Assembly (NCBI GenBank): GCA_041397645.1
Contig: JAWKWE010000004.1
Span: 1,984,001-2,048,000, forward strand
Source of the DNA: Hyphomicrobiaceae bacterium
GTDB lineage: Bacteria; Pseudomonadota; Alphaproteobacteria; Rhizobiales; Hyphomicrobiaceae
Direction of reading: 5' to 3'
Length of the DNA: 64,000 bases
Notes under the pieces: generated by a model
What the model saw: only the letters and a program-made list of their open reading frames with translations
What the model was told of the DNA's origin: nothing
The model's database searches: none
Program-made: the position numbers and the translations under genes
Shown: positions 27,050 to 36,187 of the stretch, in pieces
Position numbering within the stretch: the stretch's first letter is position 1
Layout: each line of letters starts with the position of its first letter

Positions 27050-28111
27050 ATGGCCAAAAAAGCCAAGGGGGACGCGACACTCGCGCCTATTTCCCGTCGG
27101 TTGACGCCGCCCGGCGTTTTTCTGTTGCGCATGACCATCTTCCTGACGCTGATCGGATTTCTCGGCGCAATCCTTTTTGATCAGCTCAAAAGGTCGTGGC
27201 TGACCAACCCCGGCCTCAACGCGTTGATTATCGGCGTGCTCGCGTTCGGAATTTTGTACGCCTTCCGCCAAGTCATCCGGCTCTATCCCGAGATCCGCTG
27301 GGTCAATGCTTTTCGCATTGCCGATCCCGGCCTGGTCAATCCGCACAAGCCGGTGCTGCTGGCGCCTATGGCGACCATGCTGCGCGACCGCACGGGAGCG
27401 CTCTCGCTCTCGCCCGCAGCGATGCGCGCCTTCATGGATTCCATCAGTTCGCGCCTGGACGAAGCGCGCGACACCGGCCGCTATCTGGTCGGCCTGCTGG
27501 TTTTCCTCGGACTGCTCGGAACTTTCTGGGGTCTTCTCGACACCATCCAATCGGTTGGCCACGCCATCGATACTCTCGACAGTAAGGCGACCGACAACGT
27601 GCAGATGTTCGGCGATTTGAAAGCCGGGCTTGCCGCTCCCCTGCGCGGCATGGGCACCGCGTTCTCGGCCTCGTTGCTCGGCTTGTCGGGCTCACTTGTC
27701 CTAGGCTTTCTGGAGCTACAGGCCAGCCACGCTCACAACCGCTTCTATAACGAATTAGAAGAATGGCTCTCGGGCATCACCGAGCTCAACCCGTCATCAG
27801 GCGTAAGCGGCTCGACAAGCTCGGAGTTCGTCAATCGCCAACTGCTGAGCGCCGTCGTCGATATGCAGCGCGCGCTGGAGGAGTTTTCAAACCGGCTTGC
27901 CGATCAGCCGATTGAGCCACCCAGCGTGCTGGCGTCGACGCCACAGCCAGATGAAGTGCGCGATCTTGCCCGCGGCGTGAACCAGCTTGTCAGCCAGATG
28001 CGCGCCGAGCAGAAAGTCGTCCGCGAGTGGGTGGATGAGCAGGCCGCGCAACAGACCGAGGTGGCATCGATGCTCAAGAGCCTCGCCGAAAACATGAAGC
28101 GCGGAGGCTGA
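27050..28111 (+). CDS. MotA/TolQ/ExbB-type proton-channel protein
   Basis: This 353-residue inner-membrane protein has TM spans near 25-45, 50-75, 148-170 and 190-215. LLVFLGLLGTFWGLLDTI matches the TolQ/ExbB channel signature, and a second conserved span follows GLAAPLRGMGTAFSASLLG. The C-terminal 100 residues are helical and cytoplasmic. It is followed after 6 bp by an OmpA/MotB-like partner, so the pair is probably a stator-like, proton-driven envelope complex. Confidence 0.85.
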   Translation: MAKKAKGDATLAPISRRLTPPGVFLLRMTIFLTLIGFLGAILFDQLKRSWLTNPGLNALIIGVLAFGILYAFRQVIRLYPEIRWVNAFRIADPGLVNPHKPVLLAPMATMLRDRTGALSLSPAAMRAFMDSISSRLDEARDTGRYLVGLLVFLGLLGTFWGLLDTIQSVGHAIDTLDSKATDNVQMFGDLKAGLAAPLRGMGTAFSASLLGLSGSLVLGFLELQASHAHNRFYNELEEWLSGITELNPSSGVSGSTSSEFVNRQLLSAVVDMQRALEEFSNRLADQPIEPPSVLASTPQPDEVRDLARGVNQLVSQMRAEQKVVREWVDEQAAQQTEVASMLKSLAENMKRGG

Positions 28112-28117
28112 TGCCCT

Positions 28118-29146
28118 ATGGCGCGTGGCCGCAATCGCAGAGGTGGAGAGTATGCCGAGTTCTGGCCGGCGTACGTCGACGTTCTGTCGACGCTGCTGCT
28201 CGTGGTCACGCTGCTGATGTCGCTCTTTATGATTGCGCAATATTTCGCCGCCGAAGAAGCCAGCGGCAAGGACACCGCACTTAAGCGTCTGACCCGCCAG
28301 ATCACCGAATTGACGAGCCTTCTCAATCTTGAAAAAGGCAAATCCAAGAGTGCAGAAGATGAGCTGGCGTCGCTGCAGGCCTCGTTGTCGGCGCTGCGAG
28401 ACGAAAACAGCAAGCTTGCAGGCACGGGCCTTGGCGCAGATGAGCGCGCGAAGGCGGCTGAAGGGCGCATCTCGGCTTTGTCTGCAGATCTGGAGACCCA
28501 AAAGAACGTCTCCAACGAAGCGCTGGCCAAGGTCGATTTGCTCAATCAGCAGCTGCTCGCATTGCGCCAGCAGATCGCGGCGTTGAATGAGGCCCTCGAC
28601 GCCTCGGAGAAGAAAAGCTCAGACAGCGACAAGACGATCAAGGATCTCGGACAACGGCTGAACGCTGCCCTCGCCCGTCAGGTCCAAGAACTGCAACGCT
28701 ATCGCTCCGACTTCTTCGGGCGGCTTCGCAATCTGCTGAAGGACCGCAAGGACATTCGCGTTGTTGGCGACCGCTTCGTATTCGAAAGCGAAGTGCTGTT
28801 TCCTTCAGGCTCAGCAACTTTGACGCCGGAGGGCCTGGCGGCAATGGATCAGCTTGCTGCCGCCATCAAGGAACTGGAAGCCCAGATCCCGCCTGAACTC
28901 GATTGGACTTTGCAGGTCAACGGGCATACGGATTCCCGACCGATCTCAAGTGCGCAATTCCCCTCCAACTGGGAACTATCGACGGCGCGCGCGGCCTCGG
29001 TGGTCAAGTACCTCATCTCAAGAGGCATCCCACCTGACCGGCTTGTTGCCGCCGGGTTCGCTGAATTTCAACCCATCGAGGGTGGGTACTCCGAGGAGGC
29101 TCTTCAGGCCAACCGTCGTATTGAGCTGAAGCTCACCACCCGCTGA
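28118..29146 (+). CDS. MotB/OmpA-type peptidoglycan-binding stator partner
   Basis: The 342-residue protein starts with a MotB-like plug/TM segment carrying Asp (FWPAYVDVLSTLLLVVTLLM). A long coiled coil (about 50-200) follows. It ends in an OmpA-family peptidoglycan-binding domain (VNGHTDSRPI, NWELSTARAASVVKYL). It is coupled to the channel-like gene 6 bp upstream. The system resembles flagellar/Tol stators, but its load is unknown. Confidence 0.88.
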   Translation: MARGRNRRGGEYAEFWPAYVDVLSTLLLVVTLLMSLFMIAQYFAAEEASGKDTALKRLTRQITELTSLLNLEKGKSKSAEDELASLQASLSALRDENSKLAGTGLGADERAKAAEGRISALSADLETQKNVSNEALAKVDLLNQQLLALRQQIAALNEALDASEKKSSDSDKTIKDLGQRLNAALARQVQELQRYRSDFFGRLRNLLKDRKDIRVVGDRFVFESEVLFPSGSATLTPEGLAAMDQLAAAIKELEAQIPPELDWTLQVNGHTDSRPISSAQFPSNWELSTARAASVVKYLISRGIPPDRLVAAGFAEFQPIEGGYSEEALQANRRIELKLTTR

Positions 29147-29168
29147 TTGCAAGCATTGATCCGCGAAA

Positions 29169-30956
29169 TCAATCGTCATTGCGTGCGCGACGCTCGCGCG
29201 TACCGCGCTTGTAGCTCTCCGGTACGGCTTCATCGATCTCGCGCAACTGGCTTCGCGCGGGATCAGCGGCGGCAATCTTCGAGGCTGGCACGCCAGACAG
29301 AGCCTGAATGACGCGACGATCGTGGCCATACATGTCGTCATACTTGACGATCGTACGGTCCTCGCCCGGCACCATTGTGAAATAGACGTTATGGACCATG
29401 AAGGGACGGTCCAGATCGATCTTGTTGCTGGGCTTTTTCGAGTTGCTCAACAGCTTGTTGACGGTGTCTTCGCTCCATCCCTTGTCGCGCGCGAGCAATA
29501 AAACGGCAAGCCGCTCAGGATTGCGCACGCGCACGCAGCCGTGGCTGTACAAACGCCAGGACGACTTGAACAACGCGCGGTTGTTTGTGTCGTGCATGTA
29601 AACGTGATGCTCGTTGGGAAAGAGGAACTTCACGCGGCCTAGCGGATTGCCACTGCCGGAACGCTGATAGATGCCGACATCGCGGATATCAATCTTGCTC
29701 CACTTGAAGCGGGTGGGACGCAGCTCCCGGCCGGAAAGACCAAGGATGCGCATATTGCGTCGCTCCAGCACGCCGTAGTCGCCTGCCTTCAACTTCGGAA
29801 GCAGATCGTTGACCTTGATCGAGGGAGGAACGCCCCATTCGGGTTGGAAGACGATCTGCCTCATCCGCTCGGAAAATACGGGCGTTTGCGTGTTGGGCTG
29901 CCCGACGATGATGCGCTCCTCATGGATCACCTTGCCGTTCTCCACGACACGGGTCTCCATCTCGGGAAGGTTGTTCCAGATGTGAAAAGCACCGAGGTCG
30001 CGCGGCAGCCAACGCCAACGCTCCATATTGGCAAGCAAGCGATCCAAATCTTCTTTCTTTGGCGGCGGCGGCGGGCGGTTCAAGACGCGCCGCGCCTTGT
30101 CGTCGATGCGGCCCCAGCGCACGCGCACCTTCTGCTCGCTCAGATAATCGTGGAGAGCGTTGGCAAGTTTCTCGTCAAATTTGGATTGAAAGCCCTCTTC
30201 GGCGGGCACCTTGAGCTTGCGACGGACCACCAGCACATCGGGGTGCCATTCGCCAAGTTTGATCGTTGGCCCCATGGCCATGATGTCGGCCGGATCGGGC
30301 TCTCTGGGATGCTCGATCTCTCGACGCATGGCGACGTAGGCTTCGCGCAGAAGCTCGAATTCCGGATAGGGCGGGTGCATGGCACGCAAGGCGGCGCCTG
30401 CGTCCTCATTCGAAACGACGTCAATCATCACAGCCGTCGCGTAGACGGGATCGTCCGTGCGATTGAGCCACAGGCTCAACGAGGATGGATCAATCCGTCC
30501 CCCGTGGGCGTGAAACGCATATTTGACAACCGCACGCGACAGGCCGAGTTCAGCGCTGGCAAGCGCATCATCCGTTAGATCGTTCGGATTGATCTCGGGC
30601 GCCTGGAAAGCGGCTGGGTCAAGACCCCAGTCTCCTGCCTTGCTCAACTCGGCAATCGCGGATCGTGCGCGAGACGTCCACCCCTTAGAGGACACCCAGA
30701 CAGGGGCACCGTCCCTGCTGATATAGAACGAGCGCAGTTGGGCAAGCCAAGCGACGTCCCGCCCCTCGGCATCAGCCCTTGCAGCAGCAATGTGCTCATC
30801 GAGCGTGTTGGAAAAAGCAGATCCGCGCTCAACCCTCTCCAGCTGCTCTGCGCGGAGCGCTAATTGTCCTGCGGTGTCTGGCTCAGCAAAGGCTGCCGCC
30901 ACACCGGTTAATAGAAGAAAGCCGCCGGCGAAGACCCGGCAGAGTACGCGATACAT
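29169..30956 (-). CDS. YcbB-type L,D-transpeptidase (second paralog)
   Basis: The 595-residue enzyme has a signal peptide ending near AAFAEP and the scaffold domain of YcbB proteins. The YkuD catalytic motif is YSHGCVRVRNPERLA. It lacks the long low-complexity linker of the paralog at 19501-21834. Blocks such as MERWRWLPRDLG, HEERIIVGQ and DKGWS are closely similar in the two. It converges on the OmpA-type gene. Confidence 0.93.
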   Translation of the reverse strand: MYRVLCRVFAGGFLLLTGVAAAFAEPDTAGQLALRAEQLERVERGSAFSNTLDEHIAAARADAEGRDVAWLAQLRSFYISRDGAPVWVSSKGWTSRARSAIAELSKAGDWGLDPAAFQAPEINPNDLTDDALASAELGLSRAVVKYAFHAHGGRIDPSSLSLWLNRTDDPVYATAVMIDVVSNEDAGAALRAMHPPYPEFELLREAYVAMRREIEHPREPDPADIMAMGPTIKLGEWHPDVLVVRRKLKVPAEEGFQSKFDEKLANALHDYLSEQKVRVRWGRIDDKARRVLNRPPPPPKKEDLDRLLANMERWRWLPRDLGAFHIWNNLPEMETRVVENGKVIHEERIIVGQPNTQTPVFSERMRQIVFQPEWGVPPSIKVNDLLPKLKAGDYGVLERRNMRILGLSGRELRPTRFKWSKIDIRDVGIYQRSGSGNPLGRVKFLFPNEHHVYMHDTNNRALFKSSWRLYSHGCVRVRNPERLAVLLLARDKGWSEDTVNKLLSNSKKPSNKIDLDRPFMVHNVYFTMVPGEDRTIVKYDDMYGHDRRVIQALSGVPASKIAAADPARSQLREIDEAVPESYKRGTRERRARNDD

Positions 30957-31136
30957 AAACTCTGTGCCCCTTACTTTGGTCCGGTACTATTGCATCATCA
31001 GCACTACGATGCACGCGGAGCTTTGGGTCATTTCACGAAATGGTTGAAATAATCCCTACCCTGTCCGCGCCATAACGGCGGGACGAGCAAAACCGCACAG
31101 AAATCCTGAAATGACTATCTCGGTTAAAAGCCGCCG

Positions 31137-32954
31137 CTACTCGGCGGCCTCACGCCCAAACTGCAGCTGGGCCAATCTCGCATAGGTGCCCCCCTTGCGC
31201 AGAAGTTCCGCATGGGTGCCTGTTTCCGCGATCCGCCCTTCCTCCAGCACGATGATGCGATCGGCCTTCTGCACAGTCGCAAGCCGATGGGCAATGACGA
31301 GCGTCGTGCGATCCTGCATGACACCTTCAAGCGCACGTTGGACCGCGCCTTCGCTCTCCGCATCCAGCGCACTCGTGGCTTCATCGAGCAGCAGAATTGG
31401 CGCGTTGCGCAGGATGGCGCGTGCGATGGCGATGCGCTGGCGCTGGCCCCCAGACAGCGTGATGCCGCGCTCGCCAAGCTTTGTCTCATAGGCATCAGGC
31501 AGCGCACGAATGAACTCATCGGCCTGTGCAGCCTCGGCGGCGCGGCGGATTTCGCTGAGGGTCGCCGATGGCGAGCCATAGCGGATGTTTTCAGCGACCG
31601 TATCCGCAAACAACGCCACATCCTGCGGCACTACCGAGATGCGCGCACGCACCTTCTGCAGATCCGCCTTGGAGACATCTACGCCGTCAACCAGCACAGT
31701 GCCTGAAATCGGATCGTAGAAGCGCAGCAGCAAGTTGAAGAGCGTGGTTTTACCCGCTCCCGACGGCCCCACGACGGCAACCGTTTCGCCACGCGCCACC
31801 TTGAGGTTTATGTCGTGCAACGCCGAAACTTCGGCCCGATTAGGATAGTGGAAGCTGACATTCTGGAACGCGACCGTGCCGAGCGGTGGCTCGGGCAACG
31901 CAATCGGGTTCTTCGGCGAGCGAATGGTGGGCTCCTCGGCCAGGATCTCCATAATGCGGTCCGCTGCGCCCGCCGCCTGGCTCATCTCGCCCCAAACTTC
32001 AGAAAGCTCCGCCAGTGCGCCGGCCGCAAACAGTGCGTAGAGCACGAACTGGCCCAAACGTCCGCCCGTCATGTCACCTGCAATAACGGAAGACGCACCG
32101 TACCAAAGCACGGCCGTGACGCTTGCGACCGTCAGGAAGATGGCGAGAGCGGTGAGCAATGCACGCGCGACATGGCGCTGGCGGGCATCGTTGAATGAGT
32201 GCTCCACTGCTCGGGCGTACCGGTCGGAAACCTGCGGCTCGTTGGTGAAAGATTGCATCGTGCGGTGCGCGGCAAGGTTCTCGGATGCATAGGCCGAGGC
32301 CGAGGCGAGACTATCTTGAGCCTGCCGGGACAAGCTGCGCACCATCCGCCCGAAACCGACGAGCGGCAGCACGATCAACGGAATTGCGATCAGGACAAGT
32401 CCGGACAGTTTCGGGCTCGTCACGAACATCATGATCAGCGCGCCAATCAGCATGATCGCATTGCGAGCGAACTGCGACAGCGCTGTGCCAGCGGCCGCCT
32501 TCATCTGGGTGGTGTCGGCCGTAAGCCGGCTCATCATCTCGCCGGAGTGACTCTTGTCGAAAAAGGCGGGGCCCAAGGAGGCAAGATGGGCAAAGGTCTT
32601 GGCGCGCAGGTCCGCCACAACCCGTTCGCCCAGCCAATTCACGCAATAGAAGCGAGAGGCCGATGCCAGCGCCAGCACAGCGCCGATTCCGATCAGCGTG
32701 AGGAAGTAGCTGTTTATCAGATCGCCATCGTGACCGCCAAAACCGTGGTCGATCATCCGGCGCACCGCCAGAGGGACAACAAGCATCGCGGCGGCCGAAA
32801 CGACCAGCGCAATCGCTGCGCCTGCCAACATGCCTTTATGGGACATCAAAATCGGCTTGAGTTGCAGCAGCGGTCGAAGCGACTGACGAGATGAGGGCGC
32901 GCCTTCAAGCTGCGAATTGGCCTCAGCGCTGCGGCGCCGGCTTCGTCTGGACAT
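31137..32954 (-). CDS. MsbA/LmrA-like ABC exporter (TM-NBD fusion)
   Basis: The 605-residue half-transporter has six TM spans in the first 340 residues. Then come Walker A GPSGAGKTT, signature LSGGQRQR, Walker B ILLLDEATSALD and the H-loop IAHRLATV. Family members export lipids, peptides or drugs. The substrate is not readable. It is divergent from rpmE, an arrangement I recall from other Alphaproteobacteria. Confidence 0.93.
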   Translation of the reverse strand: MSRRSRRRSAEANSQLEGAPSSRQSLRPLLQLKPILMSHKGMLAGAAIALVVSAAAMLVVPLAVRRMIDHGFGGHDGDLINSYFLTLIGIGAVLALASASRFYCVNWLGERVVADLRAKTFAHLASLGPAFFDKSHSGEMMSRLTADTTQMKAAAGTALSQFARNAIMLIGALIMMFVTSPKLSGLVLIAIPLIVLPLVGFGRMVRSLSRQAQDSLASASAYASENLAAHRTMQSFTNEPQVSDRYARAVEHSFNDARQRHVARALLTALAIFLTVASVTAVLWYGASSVIAGDMTGGRLGQFVLYALFAAGALAELSEVWGEMSQAAGAADRIMEILAEEPTIRSPKNPIALPEPPLGTVAFQNVSFHYPNRAEVSALHDINLKVARGETVAVVGPSGAGKTTLFNLLLRFYDPISGTVLVDGVDVSKADLQKVRARISVVPQDVALFADTVAENIRYGSPSATLSEIRRAAEAAQADEFIRALPDAYETKLGERGITLSGGQRQRIAIARAILRNAPILLLDEATSALDAESEGAVQRALEGVMQDRTTLVIAHRLATVQKADRIIVLEEGRIAETGTHAELLRKGGTYARLAQLQFGREAAE

Positions 32955-33259
32955 ACCTAATCACAACCTTTTCAATGCGTTGTCCGGCGACCGGGCGCCG
33001 GTAGGGCATCGCTTTGGAGGCCCTGGCGGCCAGCGAGCCGGGGCGAACATGCCCGACCGGGCAGCCCACCTCAAGGGGCAATGGGACGCTGGCTCGATCC
33101 GTAATGTTCAACCGGCGCAACGCCACACTTGTATGCGGGGCACTTTAGAGTTATGGAAGCGCCAGAAATTTCGCCACAAGTGGAGACGCGCCGGCCGGGC
33201 CGCATTTGGCAGCTCAGCGGAGAAGCGCTCTATTTCGCTAAACTGCAAGTGAGAGCGCC
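32955..33259. other. Divergent intergenic region, ABC exporter and rpmE
   Basis: This 305-bp gap must contain both promoters. I see no gene or clear leader structure. Confidence 0.5.
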
Positions 33260-33487
33260 ATGAAGAAAGACGCAGATCTTCATCCCGATTACCACATGAT
33301 CCGCGTGGTCATGACGAACGGGACCGAGTTCACCACCTACTCGACCTACGGCAAGGAGGGCGACACGCTCACCCTCGACATCGATCCCACCACACATCCG
33401 GCCTGGACGGGTGGCGATACGAAGCTGATGGACCGTGGCGGTCGCCTGTCGCGCTTCAAGAAGAAGTTCGAAGGCCTGGGCTTCTAA
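33260..33487 (+). CDS. rpmE: 50S ribosomal protein bL31 (zinc-free type)
   Basis: The 75-residue protein starts MKKDADLHPDYHMIRVVMTNG and ends SRFKKKFEGLGF, both bL31 hallmarks. It has no cysteines at all, so it is of the C-minus type that needs no zinc, common in this class. Confidence 0.95.
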   Translation: MKKDADLHPDYHMIRVVMTNGTEFTTYSTYGKEGDTLTLDIDPTTHPAWTGGDTKLMDRGGRLSRFKKKFEGLGF

Positions 33488-33516
33488 TAGCTCGCAAAAA
33501 TTCAAGGGCAGAAATT

Positions 33517-33547
33517 CAAAACGCCAGGCGGGAAGCTTGGCGTTTTT
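33517..33547 (+). terminator. Rho-independent terminator after rpmE
   Basis: AAAACGCCA and TGGCGTTTTT pair around a GC-rich loop and end in a T tract, about 30 bp after the rpmE stop. Confidence 0.85.
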
Positions 33548-33657
33548 CTTTGTCTCCGAACCTTGTCGGCTTCGATACGCCGAAAACGATCAGGCCCGGC
33601 GCTACCACCGGGCCCGATCAAAAATCTCTCAGCGTTCAACTCGAGGAGAAGCTCTGC

Positions 33658-34209
33658 TCAACCGAGCTTATTCTGGAAGGCCCGCTCCAGAAGGTTCATC
33701 TGTGCAGCAACCGGATTTGCCGGACGCTCGGGGATGACATCAGGATCGCCAGCCGAGTTCATGGCACGGTCGAGCTGAACGATGCGGTCATGCAGCGTGA
33801 AACTTTGCTCAATCAGATCACGCAATCCAGCGGGAAGGTCGCCAAAGCCGGTGACGTGCGCCGGGCGTCCGAATGCCTGCAACTTGACGCGACGGCGCTT
33901 CTTGGCAGCTTCCTCTTCCGTGATCTCACCTTCCTTCAAGGAGCGGCGGATCAACAGCCAGGATGCAAGGTCGAGCAATCGCGTCGTCAGACGCATGCTC
34001 TCAGTTGCGTAAAGAACGCTCGCCGGACCGGTAAGACGCTTCGCCTCCGCACGGCCGGGACCGTCGAGGTAGGCAGCGGTGCGCTCAACGAGCGCCATAC
34101 CTTCCTTGAAGATGTGATCGAATTGTCCGGAAGACTGAAACCGCTCACCGAACGATACGGTTGTAGAGCTGCCCGAAAGGGCGCCATCGACTCGAGAACT
34201 ATTGTTCAT
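33658..34209 (-). CDS. rcdA: DUF1465 / RcdA-like regulator of CtrA degradation
   Basis: The 183-residue helical protein belongs to DUF1465, the family of Caulobacter RcdA. RcdA is an adaptor that helps ClpXP remove the cell-cycle regulator CtrA. GMALVERTAAYLDGPGR and LYATESMRLTTRLLDLASWL are typical. ATG 34209 is preferred over a TTG at 34224. Orthology to RcdA is inferred from family and from nearby DUF1192 and rpmE. Confidence 0.7.
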   Translation of the reverse strand: MNNSSRVDGALSGSSTTVSFGERFQSSGQFDHIFKEGMALVERTAAYLDGPGRAEAKRLTGPASVLYATESMRLTTRLLDLASWLLIRRSLKEGEITEEEAAKKRRRVKLQAFGRPAHVTGFGDLPAGLRDLIEQSFTLHDRIVQLDRAMNSAGDPDVIPERPANPVAAQMNLLERAFQNKLG

Positions 34210-34395
34210 GACCCTGTACGACACAAACGCTTACCCAACACAAACCAACTATACCGATTTCACACTACGGCACCATAGTTAACAACATGGTCCATTTCGG
34301 GGCACTTGTCGCACCACCTGTGGACAACTCAGGTGCCTTGTATCTTCGACTGCAAGAACGACGCCGACAGTCCATCGCTGCAAGATGCTTCGAAC

Positions 34396-34428
34396 AAAAA
34401 AAAGAGCCGCCCGGGAAGAGCGGCTCGA
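34396..34428 (-). terminator. Strong Rho-independent terminator (minus strand)
   Basis: Reading the minus strand, GAGCCGC and GCGGCTC pair around a 9-base loop and are followed by eight T. No protein gene ends nearby: the DUF1192 stop is 210 bp upstream. It therefore probably ends a small RNA or a long 3' UTR. Confidence 0.88.
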
Positions 34429-34505
34429 AAGTCGACAGGGAGGCGTCAAACCAAGCAGCGGGGGGCGCCGCGAGGTTGATCCAGATGGCTGGATACATTT
34501 GATAA
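34396..34505 (-). ncRNA. Candidate small RNA
   Basis: The minus strand shows a hairpin ATCCAG-CCAT-CTGGAT near 34490. A single-stranded stretch with GCCTCCCTG follows, then the terminator. The order hairpin, exposed CCUCCC, terminator recalls the mmgR/suhB sRNAs of Rhizobiales, but I cannot confirm the family. The 5' end is a guess from an AT-rich -10-like segment just upstream. Confidence 0.4.
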
Positions 34506-34518
34506 TGATTGGGTAGGG

Positions 34519-34533
34519 TTAAATGCGAGTTAA
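34519..34533. promoter_or_regulatory. Perfect CtrA-type box
   Basis: TTAA (34519-34522), a 7-bp spacer and TTAA (34530-34533) match the CtrA consensus TTAA-N7-TTAA exactly. It lies where the -35 of the candidate sRNA would fall. It is the only exact match I found in the window. Confidence 0.5.
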
Positions 34534-34638
34534 GTGCGCGCATCGTTCAAGAACACGGGAGGTAACACTTTGTTGCAGTCGGCGCGACGCACGGAAACCC
34601 GACACAACAGGCGTTGAAAGCATAGCGGCAAGTTTTGT

Positions 34639-34821
34639 TTACGATTTGAAAAGTGCGCTTGCTGCGGCCTCGTGCGCCTTCTTCTTCGCCAGCTCTGCGC
34701 TTACCCGCTCGATCTCCTGGTGAAGCGCTGCAATGCGCGCCTCCAATTCGGCAACCGAAAGCGTCCCCAGCTGCTCGCCCAGCGTCGCTTGTGCTTTCGG
34801 ACGTACCTCATCCCAATCCAT
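34639..34821 (-). CDS. DUF1192 small coiled-coil protein
   Basis: The 60-residue product (MDWDEVRPKAQATLGEQL) fits DUF1192. A short N-terminal segment is followed by a helix, LSVAELEARIAALHQEIERV, likely to form a coiled coil. I chose the ATG at 34821 over a far upstream start at 34884. Function unknown; it commonly accompanies the quinone oxidoreductase found here on the other strand. Confidence 0.83.
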   Translation of the reverse strand: MDWDEVRPKAQATLGEQLGTLSVAELEARIAALHQEIERVSAELAKKKAHEAAASALFKS

Positions 34822-34948
34822 AATGAGGGCTCCTTTGAATTTGCAGGCGCCAGCAACAGAGCCTATCCGCTTTATGGCGACCAAAGCTTGTGCCGAGCGA
34901 CCCGGTGATGCATGTGTCGAGTACGGACACTAGAGGAAAAGCGCAACG

Positions 34949-35950
34949 ATGACGACTCTGCCCACAACCATGACCGCCATTGCCATTGATGGAAAAGGCG
35001 GACCGGATGTCCTGAAAGAAGTTACTCTGCCGTTGCCGCAACCTGGCCGCGGTCAGGTTCTGATCAAGATTTCAGCCGCGGGCGTCAATAGACCCGATGT
35101 GCTTCAACGCAAAGGTCTCTATCCCGCGCCGAAGGGACATAGCGAGCTGCCTGGTCTCGAAGCGTCTGGCACCATCGTAGCGGTTGGCGAACAAACCTCG
35201 CGGCACAACGTCGGCGATACGGTGATGGCACTTCTCAACGGAGGCGGCTACGCCCAATACGCCATCGCCGAAGAAGGCAGTTGTATCGCAGTGCCGCAAG
35301 GCCTCGACCTCGTCCAGGCCGCGGCGATGCCTGAGACGTTCTTCACAGTTTGGCACAACGTGTTCCAACGCGGCGGCTTAAAAGCAGGCGAGAGCTTTCT
35401 CGTTCATGGTGGAACAAGCGGAATCGGCGTCACCGCCATCCAGCTTGCCAAAGCATTCGGCGCAACGGTCTTTGCAACGGCAGGATCTCCAGAAAAATGC
35501 GACGCCTGCCGCGCACTCGGCGCGGACCATGCCATCGACTACAAGACGCAGGACTTCGCCGAAGCGATCAAGGCTCAAACGCAAGGCCGCGGCGTCGATG
35601 TCATCCTCGACATGGTCGGCGGTGATTACATCGAGAAAAACATTCGCTCGCTCGCCGACGATGGCCGCCTCGTCAACATCGCCTATCAAAAAGGTTCAAC
35701 AGTAACCATCGACTTCATGCGCGTCATGCTAAAGCGGCTGACGCTGACGGGTTCGACCCTGCGGATTCGGTCAGCGACTATAAAGGCCGCCATCGCACGA
35801 GAGGTGGAATCCAATGCGCTGCCCCTGGTGATGAAGGGACAGATCAAGATCCCCATCGACAGCACCTTCGCGCTGAAGGACGCAGCACGGGCGCAGGCCC
35901 GCATGGAGGAGAGCGCGCATATCGGAAAGATCGTACTGAGCGTCGGCTGA
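34949..35950 (+). CDS. NAD(P)H:quinone oxidoreductase, PIG3-like zinc-free MDR
   Basis: This 333-residue medium-chain reductase has AAGVNRPDVLQRKGLYP near the N-terminus and GGTSGIGVTAIQLAKAFGA as the dinucleotide fold. It lacks the catalytic zinc ligands of alcohol dehydrogenases. It probably reduces quinones or enones with NADPH. Divergent from DUF1192 by 127 bp. Confidence 0.9.
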   Translation: MTTLPTTMTAIAIDGKGGPDVLKEVTLPLPQPGRGQVLIKISAAGVNRPDVLQRKGLYPAPKGHSELPGLEASGTIVAVGEQTSRHNVGDTVMALLNGGGYAQYAIAEEGSCIAVPQGLDLVQAAAMPETFFTVWHNVFQRGGLKAGESFLVHGGTSGIGVTAIQLAKAFGATVFATAGSPEKCDACRALGADHAIDYKTQDFAEAIKAQTQGRGVDVILDMVGGDYIEKNIRSLADDGRLVNIAYQKGSTVTIDFMRVMLKRLTLTGSTLRIRSATIKAAIAREVESNALPLVMKGQIKIPIDSTFALKDAARAQARMEESAHIGKIVLSVG

Positions 35951-36130
35951 CCGTCGCCTCACAAAAGCTCCGCACGCTCGCCGATCCTGCCGAGACCACA
36001 GCGCCTCGTCCATGACACCTGGTAAAGAGATGCAAGATGCCAAAGCCGCAGGCGAGCCGATGACGCGTGGCGCTTCGAGCTCAACCCCAGGCGCAAGCGT
36101 GTCGAAGAAGAATTGATTATGTCTTGCGGA

Positions 36131-36159
36131 GGCGCGGCGGAAAATGCGCCGCGCCTTTT
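36131..36159 (+). terminator. Hairpin with short T tract
   Basis: GGCGCGGC and GCCGCGCC pair around a short loop and are followed by TTTT. It lies 180 bp after the quinone oxidoreductase stop. It may also end transcription from the minus-strand HAD gene side. Confidence 0.6.
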
Positions 36160-36187
36160 CGCGTCCAGCTGCCCATGGCATGCGACA

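Larger units (their letters stand above)
34210..34638. other. Intergenic region between rcdA-like gene and DUF1192 gene
   Basis: This 429-bp non-coding stretch holds a strong minus-strand terminator, a candidate small RNA ending in it, and a perfect CtrA-type box, each listed separately. A 92-codon open frame across the terminator is rejected as a gene. Confidence 0.6.

Noticed and set aside
34265..34543. 92-codon frame across the minus-strand terminator
   Set aside because: It would translate through the terminator hairpin and T tract; the region is better explained as non-coding RNA.
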